A stretch of 64,000 nucleotides of DNA from Liopterus haemorrhoidalis. Lineage: Eukaryota > Arthropoda > Insecta > Coleoptera > Dytiscidae. The position numbers and the translations under genes are program-made. Within the stretch, counting starts at the first letter, position 1. Every line of letters starts with the position of its first letter. The notes below the pieces were generated by a model. That model searched no databases. It saw nothing but the letters and a program-made list of their open reading frames with translations, and had not been told where the DNA came from. Positions 1 to 9,043 of this stretch are shown piece by piece. The stretch covers positions 13,555,646 through 13,619,645 of the forward strand of contig OZ020625.1 in NCBI GenBank assembly GCA_963971575.1, written 5' to 3'.

Positions 1-605
1 TTTGTAACCAAAAACCAAGTCGATATCTCATTATAGGTGTGAGATATTGAGGAATCCGAGAAAGAAACATTTCACCACATTAGGGGTCGAATTTAAAAAA
101 AATCTTTCTTAATAGGTGCTCACATCATGGAAGGAACATTCCTTCCTCCACGAATTTCATGTTTCTATGTCCAGGGGGCGTTCTATTGAATAAAAAATAC
201 CAATTTACCCTTTTAGGCGTGAAAATTTAAAAGAAAACTGTCAAAAAGTTTCTAAGATTTTAAAAAGACATCTATATGCCAAAACACAATGTTATATCTC
301 AACATACATAGGAAATACGAAGGGTTCTATAATTCACTCCGAATACATAATAAATTTATCCCTTTAAGGGTTGATTAGAACAAAATCCTGAATTTAGTTC
401 TTAACATTTGTATGTGTAACCTTTGTAAGCAAAAACTAAGTCAATATCTCATTGGGCCTAAGAGATATTGAGGAATCCCTGAAATCACTTAACAGCCCCT
501 TAGGGGTCGTATTTCGAAAATTCTCTTCTTAGTGATCGCTTACGACATGGAGGAAATATACTTCTCGAATTTCATGTTTCTAGGTCTAGTGATTTGGGCT
601 GAACG
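1..605. repeat. Two diverged direct repeat copies, spacing about 420 bp
   Basis: The stretch 1-188 and the stretch 419-600 align with many substitutions. Shared blocks are 'aagtcgatatctcatt' / 'aagtcaatatctcatt', 'agatattgaggaatcc', 'ttaggggtcg' and 'cgaatttcatgtttcta'. The sequence between them (189-418) has no counterpart. No protein is encoded. This looks like two units of an old tandem or dispersed repeat that starts left of the window. Confidence 0.65.
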
Positions 606-1172
606 TTGATGAGTCAGTCAGGTCATGTATTTATATACACATATAAGAAAATTTTATAAATGATATACCTATATACAGAAGAAGATTAAACAGAAAAGAT
701 TTGTTTATTTATTTATTTATATTATTGATATTGTAACAACTTCTGTTATACACATGTTTAATGTTAAGTCAATATTAAGAGATATTTCAAGTTTATAAGT
801 AGCGCTCCTTCTGTCCCCCTAAATATTCAGAAGCTACACTAAACAGAAAATAATCGTTCTTCAATCAAAGTCTTTATAAATTATCTTTATAAATTGTTGA
901 TGTAAAGTAAATAATAAGCGAGATATTTCCAGTATTTTAGTTTTAGCACCTCCCCCATCTCCCTTCCCCTGCTTCTTAACCAATTGAAAAATTTATAGGA
1001 TAACATGTATTTGTATTTTTATTTTAAACAGCTTTTCTCATGTGCGTTTTTGCTGTTAAGTCAATAGTAAATGAGATATTTCAAAAGTTTAGTTTTAGGT
1101 TGTCCCTTCGTTACTCCCGTAAATCAATCCAATAAAAAAAAAATCATTAAAAAAAAATATTTGTTTTCTTAT
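606..1172. repeat. AT-rich spacer with three degenerate direct repeats
   Basis: A motif resembling 'ttaagtcaatagtaaatgag' followed by 'atatttc' recurs near 762, 903 and 1054, spaced about 140-150 bp. A (TTTA)n stretch lies near 703-720. No coding potential was seen. Confidence 0.4.
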
Positions 1173-1174
1173 TA

Positions 1175-1706
1175 CAGTGAAACCTCTATCTATCGTTCCT
1201 CGAATAATAATTTTCCCGTATATATCGTTATTTCTTGCGGTTCCGAATTAATTTCATACAAAACACGCAAAAATAGATCGCATCGATCATTTCTCTCTGT
1301 ATCATTTTACCGCATTCATCGTTTAAATTACGCAGCAAATTTCGTGTTTTTTCAAATTGAAAACTTTTTTTATGCGCATTCGATAACTGATGCCGAAAAA
1401 AATTTAATTTGTAACACCGAAAGAATATTGATTTCTTACGGCAATATAAAAAGCCAAAAAGTAAATGACGATGAAAGATTATATACAATACAAAGTATAA
1501 TTTTTTTTGTCGGCATGCAGCTTCCTTTTTTATTTTGCTACGATATTTTTTATTTAAAAAAATTGATTTATACCTGAAACATGTATCATTTTTAGAATAT
1601 ATATGTACGTACATATTAAACATTTAAATATGTATTAATGTGTTTTCCCGCATCCATAGTTTATTTCAATAGGTCCCTTCAAAAACGATAGATAGAGGTT
1701 TCACTG
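1175..1706. mobile_element. pogo/Tigger-type MITE (532 bp)
   Basis: The termini are inverted copies: 'cagtgaaacctctatc' plus 'tatcg' on the left and its complement ending at 1706 on the right. TA dinucleotides flank both ends (1173-1174 and 1707-1708). A CAGTG..AACCTCT terminus with TA duplication is typical of the pogo/Tigger branch of Tc1/mariner. The interior is AT-rich and encodes no transposase, so the element must be mobilised in trans. The open frames across 1071-1623 are internal to it and show no protein features. Confidence 0.8.
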
Positions 1707-1709
1707 TAT

Positions 1710-2454
1710 AAGCAATTTTTCTGTTAAGTCTACGTCTTAAGTGATACCATTTTTTTTCTTCTGATTTTCAATTTGCCTCCTTATATTGACTGCATTTCCT
1801 ACCTATATACCAAATTCCAACTCGGTACACACAGATTTTCTGTTTTATATATATAAAAGATTTTACTATTATATTTAAACATTTAAATAAAAGAATAGAA
1901 AAAAAAAATAAATAAAAATAACAAAGTTCATAAAAATGCCCTAAAATAAAAAACCAGAAAACAGGTGCTCCACTTTAGTCTCGCTCTGCATAAACTAATC
2001 AAAAATTTTACTAAATAACAATATATAAATCTTATCAGCTAGAGCAGAGTAATGATGAATCGCGCCGAACGACATTGAACGATGTTTCACGAACTTACTA
2101 TAGTTGTCCAAACAACCATTGAAACGAAATTCCCGCGATCTCGCTGAACGCATCATACATACATACTTCGATGGTCCAATATAATTAAAAACAAAATTAT
2201 TAATTTCTCGTTTCTGATGGGACTTTTTTGAAATTTTCGATTTTTTTAGTTATGATGAAAGCATTCCCTACCTGTATGCAAAATTTCAACTCGGTAGCAT
2301 ATCTGGAAGTGGGTTAGAATTTCCGGACATAGCCACAAATATTGTCTTTTATATATAAAGAAGATGACCAAAAATTAAAATGCATTGAAAAGGACTTATT
2401 ATAATGACAAGCAATTTAATATAGAATTTGCAATATGAATCTGATTTACAAAAT
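1710..2454. other. No recognisable feature
   Basis: AT-rich sequence with fragments such as 'ctacctatataccaaattccaactcggta' echoed near 2270-2295. I see no gene or clear element ends. Confidence 0.3.
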
Positions 2455-2545
2455 TTAAACAAAATTATCAAAAGTCCGAATTAATAGATAAAAATTACTA
2501 GATTTCAAAATCTAGTTCCGCCTAAATGTTTGGAATAGCCTATAT
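2455..2545. repeat. Fragment of the 'gttccgcctaaa' MITE family
   Basis: The sequence reads through 'aaaattatcaaaag', 'ttactagatttcaaaatcta' and 'gttccgcctaaatg', then 'tttggaatag'. The same order of blocks is found at 3560-3665, 23207-23384 and 40366-40543, where the inverted repeats are complete. Here only one end survives. Confidence 0.55.
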
Positions 2546-2575
2546 ATGCTGTTCACTTTTTTCTAGAGTCTACAC

Positions 2576-2854
2576 CAGTGTTTTCAACCAAAACCGCACC
2601 GCGGACCAGTACAATATATAATTTTCTAAAGCGGACCACTAATAATAATTGTTGGTTCATTTTTTGCAAAAAAACAAATATATTTAATGTGCTACTAAAT
2701 AAATTTATTTTATTTGTATAAAATCACAGGAAGTTAAACAAAATATAAATTATTTACATAAAAAAATGTCCATAAAAAATTTCCTTTCGCGGACCACTAA
2801 ATTTTTCACTGGTGGACCACTGGTGGTTCGCGGACCACCTGTTGAGAAACACTG
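2576..2854. mobile_element. Non-autonomous hAT element (279 bp), copy 1
   Basis: The left end is 'cagtgttttcaacc' and the right end is 'ggttgagaaacactg' read as its inverse ('gttgagaaacactg' at 2841-2854). CAGTGnTTTCAACC termini are typical of hAT elements. Flanks gtctacac and atctagac match at 6 of 8 positions and fit the nTCTAnAn target preference of hAT elements. A second copy of the same family is at 34852-35123. Internal repeats of 'cgcggaccac' lie near both ends. No transposase is encoded. Confidence 0.8.
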
Positions 2855-2959
2855 ATCTAGACCATATTTTTTAACCAAGACAATTCCTTCCCCCGTCAAT
2901 GGTGTCCCGTTTCACCAATGTTAAAATCTGGTCACCTTAGCCTAAATCCATGTTGCCAA

Positions 2960-3210
2960 CATATTTCTGTCTACTAACTTTGCGTTTTCCAGTTTGTTCA
3001 AGCATGCGTCGCATAGTTTTGATGTCGCCATTTTAATGTGTCCATAACATCAGAAACGATTAGGCCTGAAGTGTTGTGAAAATTCATACAGTTCGAAGTT
3101 GCATCTTCTCTTAAGTGGCTCCTGGGGTGGTCCAAATATTTTTCTTACTATTTTACATTTAAATGATCTCAGGAAGCTGATTTCATGTTTTCATGGTGTT
3201 TATGTCTGAC
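2960..3210 (-). pseudogene. Non-LTR retrotransposon RT thumb fragment
   Basis: Reading the minus strand from about 3200 down gives a degenerate peptide with 'KCKIVRKIFGPPQEP', 'RRCNFELYEF' and 'CYGHIKMATS'. These correspond to the conserved 'ERKVLRKIFGP', 'RRRYNFELYELY' and 'RWAGHVMRM' blocks C-terminal to the RT catalytic domain of many animal non-LTR elements. At least one stop interrupts it. There is no endonuclease or catalytic core here, so this is an old 5'-truncated fragment. A sister fragment of the same type is at 4640-4845. Confidence 0.55.
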
Positions 3211-3559
3211 TGGTACTCGTCCGTACAATTTGTATAAGACTCTTATTCTTGGGAGATTCTACGAACAAAATAAGAGACATTTATCAAAAAGTGAAGTCAT
3301 TTATCAAAAAGCGAAGTCATACAAGATCGAAACATGAAAATATAATAAAAATGCACTCAATCTTGCAAGATATAAATTTGATACATATTTATAAATATCT
3401 TACATTTATATTCATAAAAATATACCTTTCATAACATAAATAAAATAAATATTCTATTTATTTTTATACATAATTTACTTATTTTGACAACTAATTTAAA
3501 CTACAGGCTATTGAAAACGTTTAAGTTGTCACTAGCTAACTTTATAATGAGTAAATTGG

Positions 3560-3668
3560 CTTTTAGTAAACAAAATGATCAAAAGTTTCATTCAATTGAT
3601 AAAAATTACTGGATATGAAAATATAGTTCCGCTTTAACCAAATAAACATACTATAAGTAGACTATATC
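3560..3668. repeat. Fragment of the 'gttccgcctaaa' MITE family
   Basis: Blocks 'aacaaaatgatcaaaag', 'ttcaattgataaaaattact' and 'tagttccgc' match the inner part of the complete 178-bp elements at 23207-23384 and 40366-40543. The copy is diverged and lacks one end. Confidence 0.5.
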
Positions 3669-4160
3669 AAGGTAAAATAAATTGTATCTGTCGGTTGATG
3701 GGATTCTCTGACAATGGTTCGCGTTGGAGGTACTTTCAAGTATTTTCAAGTTCTACTTTGACGTAGGTATTATATATTTTTTTAATTACTCTCCGAGCTA
3801 CATATAACTCAAGAGTAAGGACGCGAATGTGTTTAAATTAAAATGGAAGGCACTTTGAACACTCGTAAATAAAAATACTTTACTTTCAAGTCGTTATAGG
3901 GAATATAACCGTCATTTAAAAATATCACAGTTTTTTGTCAACCGTAAAAGATATTCAAAAATTTTAAGTTTAAGTAAAAGTTGTTGAAAAGCTCTATCCA
4001 AAGATATCCAATATGACATTCCCATTTAAAAATTCGAAATTGTCCTTGATATCCTGTGCTTCCGGGTTTTCCCGGAAAATTTCAATACTACCATTCTATT
4101 TTGTGGATAAATTGTTCAGACGTCGCTTTTTCGAAAAAAATCGTGTTCCCATTATCTTGA
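3669..4160. other. No recognisable feature
   Basis: AT-rich spacer. Open frames in 4013-4297 overlap each other on both strands and have no protein features. Confidence 0.3.
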
Positions 4161-4244
4161 TACACCATAGTATAGGGGGGGGGGCGCAGACAATATTTAC
4201 ATAATTTAGGGGGGTCCCAGGCCAGAAAAGGTTGAGAAACACTG
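4161..4244. mobile_element. Orphan right end of a hAT element
   Basis: The segment ends in 'aaaaggttgagaaacactg' at 4244, the inverse of the common hAT terminus CAGTGTTTCTCAACC. It is preceded by G-rich sequence ('tagggggggg', 'aggggggtcccagg'). I could not find the matching left end upstream or a repeat of the 8 bp that follow (atatacat), so the element is truncated. Confidence 0.45.
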
Positions 4245-4639
4245 ATATACATGACAATGTCTTGTTTAATTGTTAACACACGATGTTGTCCACCCATTTT
4301 GTACGGATTTTGATTGTGCGTCGTTTACAAAGGTAGTTCCTAATATGTTGGGCTTAGATGTTGGTCTATTCTTTTATATATATATCAGAGACTTCCTACT
4401 CTGTATATTGTCCCTTTATTTTGTGCATATCCTGATAGTATTTTTTTTATCATGGGAGTTCCTGTACCCTGTTCGAAATGCAGAAATAGTAATAAAATCC
4501 CGTGAAAGATGGAAGTCGCTACCTTATTGGCTGTCGCTTAAAATTAACGGCTCAACACGACGAGACTTCGAAAAAATTATTACGTAAACATAGCTTAATT
4601 ACTACTTCTTGATTCCGAACAGTATAATTTGTTCTTTAG

Positions 4640-4845
4640 TTGTTAATCTGTTCATTTTTATATATAACAGTGTGTTCTTACTCTGACAATTTTGACTAAA
4701 TCAGGTCCTTGATATATCCTACATAGTTCATGGTTGTATATAATTCGTTCGTCGGCATGTCTAACTGTTCCAAATACCCGGCGTATTTCATTTCGAAGCA
4801 CACATGTAGTTTTTATGCTTCCTCCTATTTGGCAGGTAATTTTGG
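4640..4845 (-). pseudogene. Second RT thumb fragment, same type as 2960-3210
   Basis: Minus-strand translation from about 4810 down gives 'CVLRNEIRRVFGTVRHADER', then 'IIYNHELCRIYQGPDLVKIV'. These fit the 'ERKVLRRIFGPV' and 'IRHNHELYELYKEPDIVTVI' blocks that follow the RT domain in several non-LTR clades. No RT core or stop-free frame remains. The two fragments may be pieces of one disrupted element, but spacing and divergence do not prove it. Confidence 0.5.
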
Positions 4846-4849
4846 TATT

Positions 4850-5387
4850 ATTTCATAAATAAAATTTCGTAAATAAATTCAGTATAATCATTCAATTTGA
4901 GTAAAATATTTAAAATGTTTAATGATAAAAAATAATCTATTAGAAAGAGCATTCAAGATAAGGGTAGACTTGTTTATTATTGTAACTTGAGACTTTGTCA
5001 ATGTAACATGAAAAGTGAATCCTAAATTATCGTGTTAAAAATATACGTCAACCATAAGCACATAAATAATAATTCATTTTTGTCTGAGATATAAATATTA
5101 TGATTGGGCTATTTTCTAATGGAATATTTATCTGAGTTATGTAATAATAAATTATGAATTTTAAGATAGTACAAGACAGACAGTCAAGAGGTGTTAAATG
5201 ACATTTAACAGTTGGGCGATGTAAGCATTTCAGGGTAGTCGCGTTTTAAATAGTAGTTGATTTTGACCCATCGTATGGTTAAGACCATGTTTAAGAGTTG
5301 AGTCTAAAGAGTGAAGAAGTTAAGTCGTGTTTTAAGTAGAGTGAGAATTTGTTCATCATGGGTGAGAGTCATTTAGAGCATTTTGAG
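4850..5387. other. No recognisable feature
   Basis: AT-rich sequence, partly purine-biased near 5280-5380. No open frame or repeat ends were recognised. Confidence 0.3.
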
Positions 5388-5669
5388 CAACGGTGGGCAA
5401 ACCGTGGCCCGCGGGCCGCATGTGGTCCTTGTAAGCATTTTTTGCGGCCCGCCAATATCCGCAAACAATTTTAGTTCTTTTTAAATTAAAAAAACTTGAA
5501 AATGGAGGCGAAATCGTGTTTTTTTCTCTGCACTTTAAAAATAGACGTGAGACCGTTGATTTTGCTCTTAACTTTCATAGGGAGAGGGCACTAAAATATT
5601 TTTTGCGGCCCGCGCCATCCTGTTATAAGGTCAATGCGGCCCACGGTCCAAAAAGTTTGCCCACCGCTG
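5388..5669. mobile_element. Non-autonomous hAT element (282 bp) with 'ggtgggcaaac' termini
   Basis: The left end 'caacggtgggcaaaccgtgg' and the right end 'gtttgcccaccgctg' are inverted copies. Both ends have internal 'gcggcccgc' blocks. Flanking octamers attttgag and atttagag differ at one position, as expected for a hAT target duplication. No transposase is present. Confidence 0.78.
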
Positions 5670-6135
5670 ATTTAGAGTGTTCGGTCGGACAAGTAAAATG
5701 TAACCAAGTAATTTCGTATTTACGTTAAGGTAGTGTTCATTAGTTTGGTGTAGTGTGCCTAGTGTGTGTGACTGTGCCTCTTTGGATTTAGATGTATCGA
5801 CGTAATTGTAAGTCTAGTGTAATTAGTGTAAATATTTATACCGTATTATAATTAAAGTAGATTAGCTAAAATGTTGAGTTTAATTGAACAACCCTTAATC
5901 CTTCCAAGAATCATAGCAACCAGCTAGCGGACTAATAGGGGGGGGGTCCAGACTTGATCCGTTCGCAAGTCTTGGAACCCATAATGTGAGGGATGTACAG
6001 AGTAAGTACAAATGAAATAAATAAATCAGCCAACCGTTTCATATTCATATTTATATATATCGTAGCCCCCACACTCCGTCAGGCACCAGTTTCCTGAGGT
6101 CTTACAGATTTATAAAGGATGAAGTTTTCTTTTGC
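5670..6135. other. No recognisable feature
   Basis: Spacer with short 'gtgtagtgtgcctagtgtg' reiterations near 5740-5775 and a G10 run at 5937-5946. No gene seen. Confidence 0.3.
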
Positions 6136-6245
6136 TGTAGGGCTATTCGAACTCTTCTTTTACTATAGGGCTATTCGAACTCTTCTTTTACTATAGGGCT
6201 ATTCGAACTCTTCTTTTACTATAGGGCTATTCGAACTTTTCTTAA
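6136..6245. repeat. 28-bp minisatellite, about four units
   Basis: Units of 28 bp begin at 6136, 6164, 6192 and 6220, each with 'agggctattcgaac' followed by 'tcttcttttac'. The array lies directly at the 3' side of the minus-strand RT fragment that follows, so it may be derived from that element's 3' tail. Confidence 0.85.
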
Positions 6246-6272
6246 GAACTTATTTCTTCTAGGTATAGTTAC

Positions 6273-6884
6273 TTAATTTACGCCACCGTTCCATATATTA
6301 TGTAGAAATAATAAACTACGAATATCACGCCTATCTTTAAGAGATCTAATAGAATATCGCTCTAATATTGTTTTAGATAATTCATACATAGGGTAAAAAC
6401 CTGTAGTTCTGTATTCAACACTACGTAAAAATTTAGTCTGGACAACCTCTAATAACTTAATATATTTAATCTGAAACGGTGACCAAATCACACACACATA
6501 TTCCAACCTGCTACGTACCAATGCGTTAAATAAAATAATGTATGTTCGAGCTTGCCTGAAGTCTCTCGCCATTCTAAGTATAAAACCGGATGTTTTAAAA
6601 CAGTCACGTACAGATGTCACTATATGACTGTTGAAATTTAACTGACAATCAAAAATGACGCCAATATCTTTTATCGTATCTGTTCTTACAATTACAGTGT
6701 CACCCATTTCATATTCGAATTTAATTGATGTTCGATTTTTAGTAAACGACATTACTTTACATTTCGATGCATTAAACTGTAAACCTGAGTCACTGCTCCA
6801 ACGCAATAGCATTTTTAGGTCCTGTTCTAGATCATGGCAATCTGAAACATTTTGACCCTCATCATAGTAACTGACCCTCATCAT
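6273..6884 (-). pseudogene. Non-LTR retrotransposon ORF2, C-terminal RT fragment (203 aa)
   Basis: The open frame covers the part of a Jockey/CR1-type ORF2 just after the YADD motif. Visible blocks are 'DLEQDLKMLLRWSSDSGLQF' then 'NASKCKVMSF' (RT motif with Ser-Lys-Cys), 'IKDIGVIFDCQLNFNSHI' (the usual LGV-FD-xL-F-HI thumb block), 'LVRSRLEYVCVIWSPF' and 'LEVVQTKFLRSV'. The endonuclease and the RT catalytic half are missing, so the copy was 5'-truncated close to the YADD motif. A 19-bp direct duplication ('gaccctcatcatagtaa' twice, 6851-6889) marks the truncated edge. It cannot encode an active enzyme. Confidence 0.8.
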
Positions 6885-6954
6885 AGTAATAAAAAACTAA
6901 TAATATATAAGATTTTCGACATTGGTAGAGATCGTTTTTGAACTGGATCAAATT

Positions 6955-7050
6955 CGTTATTTTGGCAACCGACGTAGCGTAGGGGAACACACGTGCCTTG
7001 CGTTGCTAAGGTCTCTGGTTCGAATACTCTTCAGGTACGGAGTTTTCATT
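6955..7050 (+). repeat. tRNA-like (SINE-type) promoter fragment
   Basis: A pol III B-box-like 'ggtctctggttcgaatac' follows an A-box-like 'gacgtagcgtaggggaac' by about 45 bp. It is followed by 'tacggagttttcatt'. A similar arrangement is at 25360-25430. The acceptor stem does not close, so this is a SINE fragment rather than a tRNA gene. Confidence 0.4.
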
Positions 7051-7429
7051 ACGAAAAACTATAATTAAGTAGCAAGTGCCATAAACGTGAATACAAAAAA
7101 AAAAAAACTATTTTGAAGTGAGAAGTGTTTGTAACGTCTTTCGCTAATAATTGTGGAAATGATTGCATCGTGCTGAAGCAGCCCGGTGTCTTAGTCGGAT
7201 AGTTGAAGGGCAACATGCCTGAGAATTTCTTTTCTTATTTTAATATTACTATAACTATGCCTGTTAAAGGCACATTTGTGTAAAAGATACAAATTTAGGG
7301 ATGGCAAAATAAATTGAAACATCGATGTATCGATGTTTTGAAACATCGCCACCAAGTTTTCGATGTCGATGAAAACATCGACCAAAAACATCGATGTATC
7401 GATGTTTTCTCGATTTTTTTAACCATGTT

Positions 7430-8090
7430 ATTAATTAATTTTCCTTACTTTTATAATTTAAAACTATATTAATAATAATAATATTGTTTATTGACTCATT
7501 TCAGTTTTACAGTTTTAAGTCAGTCATATACAATGATTATAAACATGTTACATAAAAAGTTATATATTAGTTACATAAATAATAAATTCAAGTTAAAGTA
7601 ATATACCTATTTGAAGTTTAAAAATTCCTCACAATATCCTCACTAAACAAAAAATAAAATCACTACTTACATGTAAATTTGCTTTGTAAAATGTATTTAA
7701 AGCTAATAAAATAGATTTTGTATATGATGTAGAAAGACTAAACTTATATTGCGTATGAGCCTAATAGTAGAATTTACATATAATATTTTTCGGGTAAGCT
7801 ATTTAAAAATAATAAATTTGATAAGAGGCCTCCCGCCAATCTATTGCATTTTCTTATTTCTGATACAGTATATTACAGACGTGTTTAAAACCGCTCTATG
7901 ACTATAATCGATTATCTAGTGATAAACATAATTTTAAATTGTTAAAAAGTTATAAAAGATGATTAAAACCAGGTGTAGTGCAAAATTATCAAGATCTTCC
8001 TATTCCCGGTCGTAACATCTGTGAGTAAATTTGAAAAAAATATCCTACACTATTTCACACCAAATAAAACAAGAAAGACATTTTTCTAAT
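7430..8090. other. AT-rich stretch, possible retroelement 3' end
   Basis: An (AAT)n run at 7470-7482 followed by 'attgtttattg' looks like the 3' tail of a minus-strand non-LTR element. No coding sequence can be read behind it. Confidence 0.25.
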
Positions 8091-8281
8091 TCGAAAGATT
8101 TCCTAAGTGATAACAACTCGCAAATTTTTAAGACAACTAGTGTCATCTCTAAAAGAATAGTATTAATCAAATAAATCAGTCGATAGACATCTTCCTACCA
8201 GTTCGTTACAATATAACTCTTGAAGCAGACAACCAGTATAGCACATCTGTGAACCGGGTTGCATGACACCAAGGAGTAAAA

Positions 8282-9043
8282 ATGCCAACTTGCAGCGTAT
8301 GTAATACACAAATCCAATCTCAAACTGATCAACTGATTTCATGTGATATCTGCAAGAAACCTGTTCATTCCACCTGTTCGTCATTATCGCGATCTGAAAT
8401 TAAATGCCTTAAACATATTGACAGGCAAATAAAATATCACTGCGATCAATGTAAAACTAATACTGACCTATTATCTGTCATAACTGAATTGAAGCAAGTA
8501 ATTGAAAACTTGCAAAGGGAAGTAAATGATTTAAAATCGGGAACGATCTCCGCTCGTACCCCGACGGCTCATTCCACGGAAAATAGAATCACCGAAATTT
8601 CTGAACGTCATGCAAGAGCTAATAATATTATAATATTTAATGTAAATGAAAGTGAAGCCACTGACAAACATGACTCTAATGAGGCAGATTTGAAAGAGGT
8701 CAAAAATATAGTTGGGGAAATATTACCAGATAATACTATCAATCTGGAAAACGTAAAATTATATCGTTTGGGAAAACCTAACGGTAATAGAAAACGCCCT
8801 CTAAATGTTATGTTAAAATCACGCGAAGACGTCTTATCGATTCTTAAAAACAAGATTGAATTTCATAAAAGATCTACAATAAGACTTAGTAGCGATGATA
8901 CACCTATGCAGAGAGATTACTATAAAAAAGTAAAAAGTGAATTGCAACAACGACAGGAACACGGAGAAAATGATATCTACATAAAATATCTAAAGGGTAC
9001 CCCGACTATCATGAAACGAGACTCAAAAAACTCCAGACTGTGA
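8282..9043 (+). CDS. Non-LTR retrotransposon ORF1 protein with PHD-type zinc finger (253 aa)
   Basis: Residues 1-60 form a PHD-like Cys/His finger: 'CSVCNTQIQSQ', 'ISCDICKKPVHSTCSS' and 'YHCDQC'. Residues 65-90 are a heptad-like coiled coil ('VITELKQVIENLQREVNDLK'). Residues 115-240 ('RANNIIIFNVNESE', 'NVKLYRLGKPNGNRKRPLNV') match the RNA-binding half of CR1/L2-type ORF1 proteins. Such proteins bind element RNA and probably help form the RNP. The frame is intact from ATG to TGA. The start follows no eukaryotic Kozak evidence beyond 'aaaaatgcc'. ORF2 follows, probably overlapping the last codons in another frame. Confidence 0.85.
   Translation: MPTCSVCNTQIQSQTDQLISCDICKKPVHSTCSSLSRSEIKCLKHIDRQIKYHCDQCKTNTDLLSVITELKQVIENLQREVNDLKSGTISARTPTAHSTENRITEISERHARANNIIIFNVNESEATDKHDSNEADLKEVKNIVGEILPDNTINLENVKLYRLGKPNGNRKRPLNVMLKSREDVLSILKNKIEFHKRSTIRLSSDDTPMQRDYYKKVKSELQQRQEHGENDIYIKYLKGTPTIMKRDSKNSRL

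Noticed and set aside
1071..1623. Open frames of 168 and 131 aa on opposite strands
   Set aside because: They lie across the pogo-type MITE, are rich in Phe, Ile, Tyr and Lys as expected from AT-rich DNA, and show no domain.
6955..7050. tRNA gene
   Set aside because: Only box-like motifs are present; acceptor and T-arm stems do not pair.
9041..9043. Programmed stop readthrough between ORF1 and ORF2
   Set aside because: The reading frame downstream of the stop is better explained by a small deletion near 9072.
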